This document shows positions 62,043 to 64,000 of a DNA stretch of 64,000 nt, in pieces. Each line of letters starts with the position of its first letter. The stretch's first letter is position 1. The notes under the pieces were generated by a model that searched no databases, was not told the DNA's origin, and saw only the letters and a program-made list of their open reading frames with translations. The stretch is taken from positions 186,001 through 250,000 of the forward strand of contig OW569367.1 of assembly GCA_937625935.1 (NCBI GenBank), given 5' to 3'. Made by a program: the position numbers and the translations under genes. This stretch comes from Tetramitus jugosus (Eukaryota > Heterolobosea > Eutetramitea > Acrasida > Vahlkampfiidae).

Positions 62043-62630
62043 ATCAACAAGTACTTGACCGCATCCTAAGCAGAACCATGAGGCAGTATTCATTATAATA
62101 CTCTTGGCTGAGACGGAACCACAGCCGGAACAGAACCATTGATGAGATGTGGCAACCATGATCGTAAGCTTGTGTTTGTGATTGGGTGTCGTGCACCTGT
62201 TTTTTTGGGCAGTCTGGAAAATTTATAGGTAGAGTTCTATTTATACGTTGAGGTCCAACGAACTACATCCTTAAGAACAGAGCATCTATCGTGAATCTGG
62301 GATTTCTCATCACTAGGTGAGCATTCTTTCCCTGCTGGCCATAATTGGCCAGAATCAACATCTCCACTGACTTTGTGCCCAACAGTTCTTATACTTGTTA
62401 TGATAAATCGTTCTGGCTTCCTAAAATTTGGGGCAGCTCGAATTTCGACTTCCCATCATAACAAACTACACCTAGGTACACCACAGATTCGATCTCTCCA
62501 ATGGACTTGAAGTCAGCAGAGACTGTGATCTGAGGGTCTTTGGTCACTGGAAGTTGTTGAGTATAGTTTCTAATTGATTCAACCTTATTAAAAAGATATT
62601 ACAAAAACTCAATGGAGGTATGTCGTCCAT
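62043..62630. other. Gene-poor stretch with decayed coding scraps
   Basis: About 590 bases without an intact gene. It contains a short plus-strand piece (QQVLDRILSRTMRQYSL), a 7-bp-arm hairpin CTGGCCA-TAAT-TGGCCAG at 62335-62352, and a minus-strand coding-like piece at 62398-62595 described separately. Confidence 0.5.
62398..62595 (-). pseudogene. Coding-like fragment of unknown origin
   Basis: Between two stop codons the minus strand encodes about 60 residues of protein-like character (PVTKDPQITVSADFKSIGEI, then ESVVYLGVVCYDGKSKFELP) with no ATG of its own. A 56-base GT-AG intron could link it to an ATG about 60 bases upstream (MDDIPPLSF), which would give a small protein ending QNDLS. I do not recognise it; it may be a remnant exon. 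Confidence 0.3.
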
Positions 62631-64000
62631 TTACGATACTTGCACATTCTTCAGATTCACATTTTTCAAACTTAGCTCTTCCTTCCAATGGTAATCGTAC
62701 TGTTCCTTCCTCACCACTCCCAAGGCAAAACCAGTGTTTGCCTTGCTCTTTCTCTTCTGCTCTCTCTCCTCTCTAATATGATCATACAAATCGCTGAGGA
62801 GACGATTCTTGTCACTCAAAAAATCTTTAGCTTGGGTGTTTAGAGTTTTCATCTCTTTATGTGCCTTCCGTCTCACCCATCGAATGGTTCTATCTGTTTC
62901 CTCTCTGTTTCTTTCGTCATTCTCTAGAATCATTTTCTGTCTTAATAAACTTCGTTTAAACATCTCTACACTTCTCGGCTCTGCTTTCTTCATTTGTCTT
63001 ACTGTTCTTTCCGTACTTCCAAAGAAGAAAGCATTATTTACTCCCGTCTTAGGAAGAAGGTGTTGTGTGCCTGCTTTTGCTAGTTCTACGGGTGGTCGGT
63101 GAAAACGGCTCAATAATGGGCTCATGGTGTATGAATTCCAGAATCTATTGTCAATATTCATATCCTTCACCAAGGGAGTGCTCTTAGAATAGTGATATGT
63201 ATTATCCATGCTTGTTTTGACCCTCGCACGAACTGATGTTGGCTTTCTTTTGCGTGCGGATGGAGCCGTGGTCACTTTTCTGTCGATTAGCGAGAGCGTA
63301 CACTGACGACGTATCATATTGTGCACTGATTGAACACTATAACGAGGACTTTCGATTCTCTGTTGAGTTTCTAAATCCTCTCTAATCCCTTGAAAACTTA
63401 CTGCCGTTTCCCTCACTGCTGAAATCTCATGTTCTTCTTCTATTCTGCTCTTATGATCGGTACCTGCACCTCGAAACAAGTCGGAAAGAGCATGCTTTGA
63501 TGAATCATCTACTGTTTCAATCGATACTATATCGTTATCATCTGCTACGACTTCTGATATTTCTTCGTTTTCCTCTAAAATATCCTTGTGCTTTCGATCT
63601 TTTCGCTGATTATCCCAATGTTTTGGAAAATATTTTAGAATTCCTCTCTCTATCACATTCTTTCTTAACCGTATTCCTGTTAACATTTCAGATATCAATT
63701 CGTAGACTCTCATTTTAAAAGAGCTGGAACTAACTGCTTTAGATCCTGGAAAGTGATGCCTGAATCCCTTTACGATAGAATATGATATTGCATAGTGGTA
63801 ACAATCGAAGAACGCATCCCGATCATCCCTACTCATTTTCCAAAATAAACCTCGAATAGAGTTTGACATTTCATCTACCATTGATGTCAGTGAACTATCT
63901 GACATTGACTGTTGTTGAAAAAATGCACAAAACACGAACCAGAAACAGGTATTCAGTACAGTTCGAGATTCACAATTGTCAAAATACGACTTAAACTTTG
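62631..64000 (-). CDS. FAM227-family (FWWh) protein, N-terminus beyond window
   Basis: The minus-strand frame is open from its stop at 62631 to the right edge, about 456 codons, so the start lies outside. The segment NTCFWFVFCAFF is a variant of the FWWh motif of FAM227A/B, and the next block (DAFFDCYHYAISYSIVKGF, HHFPGSKAVSSSSFKMRVYE, LISEMLTGI) follows the conserved family order. The C-terminal half is basic and disordered, with coiled helix LLRQKMILENDERNREETDR. FAM227 function is poorly known; animal members are testis- or cilia-enriched, which fits other flagellar genes here. Confidence 0.7.
   Translation of the reverse strand, partial: KFKSYFDNCESRTVLNTCFWFVFCAFFQQQSMSDSSLTSMVDEMSNSIRGLFWKMSRDDRDAFFDCYHYAISYSIVKGFRHHFPGSKAVSSSSFKMRVYELISEMLTGIRLRKNVIERGILKYFPKHWDNQRKDRKHKDILEENEEISEVVADDNDIVSIETVDDSSKHALSDLFRGAGTDHKSRIEEEHEISAVRETAVSFQGIREDLETQQRIESPRYSVQSVHNMIRRQCTLSLIDRKVTTAPSARKRKPTSVRARVKTSMDNTYHYSKSTPLVKDMNIDNRFWNSYTMSPLLSRFHRPPVELAKAGTQHLLPKTGVNNAFFFGSTERTVRQMKKAEPRSVEMFKRSLLRQKMILENDERNREETDRTIRWVRRKAHKEMKTLNTQAKDFLSDKNRLLSDLYDHIREEREQKRKSKANTGFALGVVRKEQYDYHWKEELSLKNVNLKNVQVS

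Noticed and set aside
1-64000. CRISPR arrays, rRNA genes, insertion sequences with transposase
   Set aside because: No regularly spaced repeats, no rRNA-like blocks and no transposase frames were found; only the Fanzor gene suggests a mobile element.

Overview
The window reads as nuclear DNA of a heterolobosean amoeboflagellate, most likely a Naegleria species. This is inferred from very compact gene packing, short GT-AG introns in about a third of the genes, CAA/TTG-rich low-complexity tracts, typical eukaryotic housekeeping genes on both strands, and flagellar genes next to amoeboid-cell genes. The exact species cannot be fixed from sequence reading alone. No rRNA, tRNA, CRISPR array or prokaryotic operon was seen. 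Every gene model uses an ATG start; longer frames opening at TTG or GTG were cut back.

Layout. 1-9.7 kb: a left-truncated unknown membrane-like protein, a DyP-type peroxidase, an acid-lipase-like hydrolase, RLP24 (ribosome biogenesis), SF3B5 (spliceosome), a PP2C phosphatase and a CCR4/Angel-like EEP phosphohydrolase. 10-20.3 kb: serine hydroxymethyltransferase, a polyQ RWP-RK protein whose DNA-binding domain is split over micro-exons, RPA1, CCT8, the Pol III subunit RPC9, and a TrhO/TSTD2-like rhodanese. 20.4-31 kb: a membrane class III cyclase with a missing metal-binding Asp, a WD40 protein, a CKAP2-like candidate, AK6, UBE2H. 31-42.4 kb: YIF1, a CFAP144/FAM183-like protein, RNASEH2B, a very divergent myosin-motor-like protein with no intact nucleotide-binding motifs, PRP38, an RGS-START protein, syntaxin-18. 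42.5-58.7 kb: CFAP251, a small membrane protein, a CASTOR-like ACT protein, a nucleotide-sugar transporter, VPS34 PI3-kinase, a 56-residue membrane protein, two coiled-coil proteins and a CCX/NCLX-type cation/Ca2+ exchanger.

58.7-62.6 kb is unlike the rest. It holds a Fanzor gene (eukaryotic relative of the RNA-guided nuclease TnpB) on the minus strand with a candidate guide-RNA scaffold directly behind its stop codon, a threefold 16-bp tandem repeat in its leader, an orphan internal piece of the retromer gene VPS35, a short F-box-like reading frame and other decayed coding scraps. This looks like a mobile-element-associated, rearranged island between ordinary genes. The window closes with a FAM227-family gene that runs off the right edge.

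How genes relate: neighbours are mostly functionally unlinked, as usual in such genomes, but recurrent themes are DNA replication/repair (RPA1, RNASEH2B), ribosome and RNA processing (RLP24, AK6, SF3B5, PRP38, RPC9), the secretory/endosomal route (STX18, YIF1, VPS34, SLC35-type transporter) and the flagellum (CFAP251, CFAP144-like). E2F-like GC boxes (TTTGGCGC / TTCCCGCC) lie in front of several replication and growth genes.
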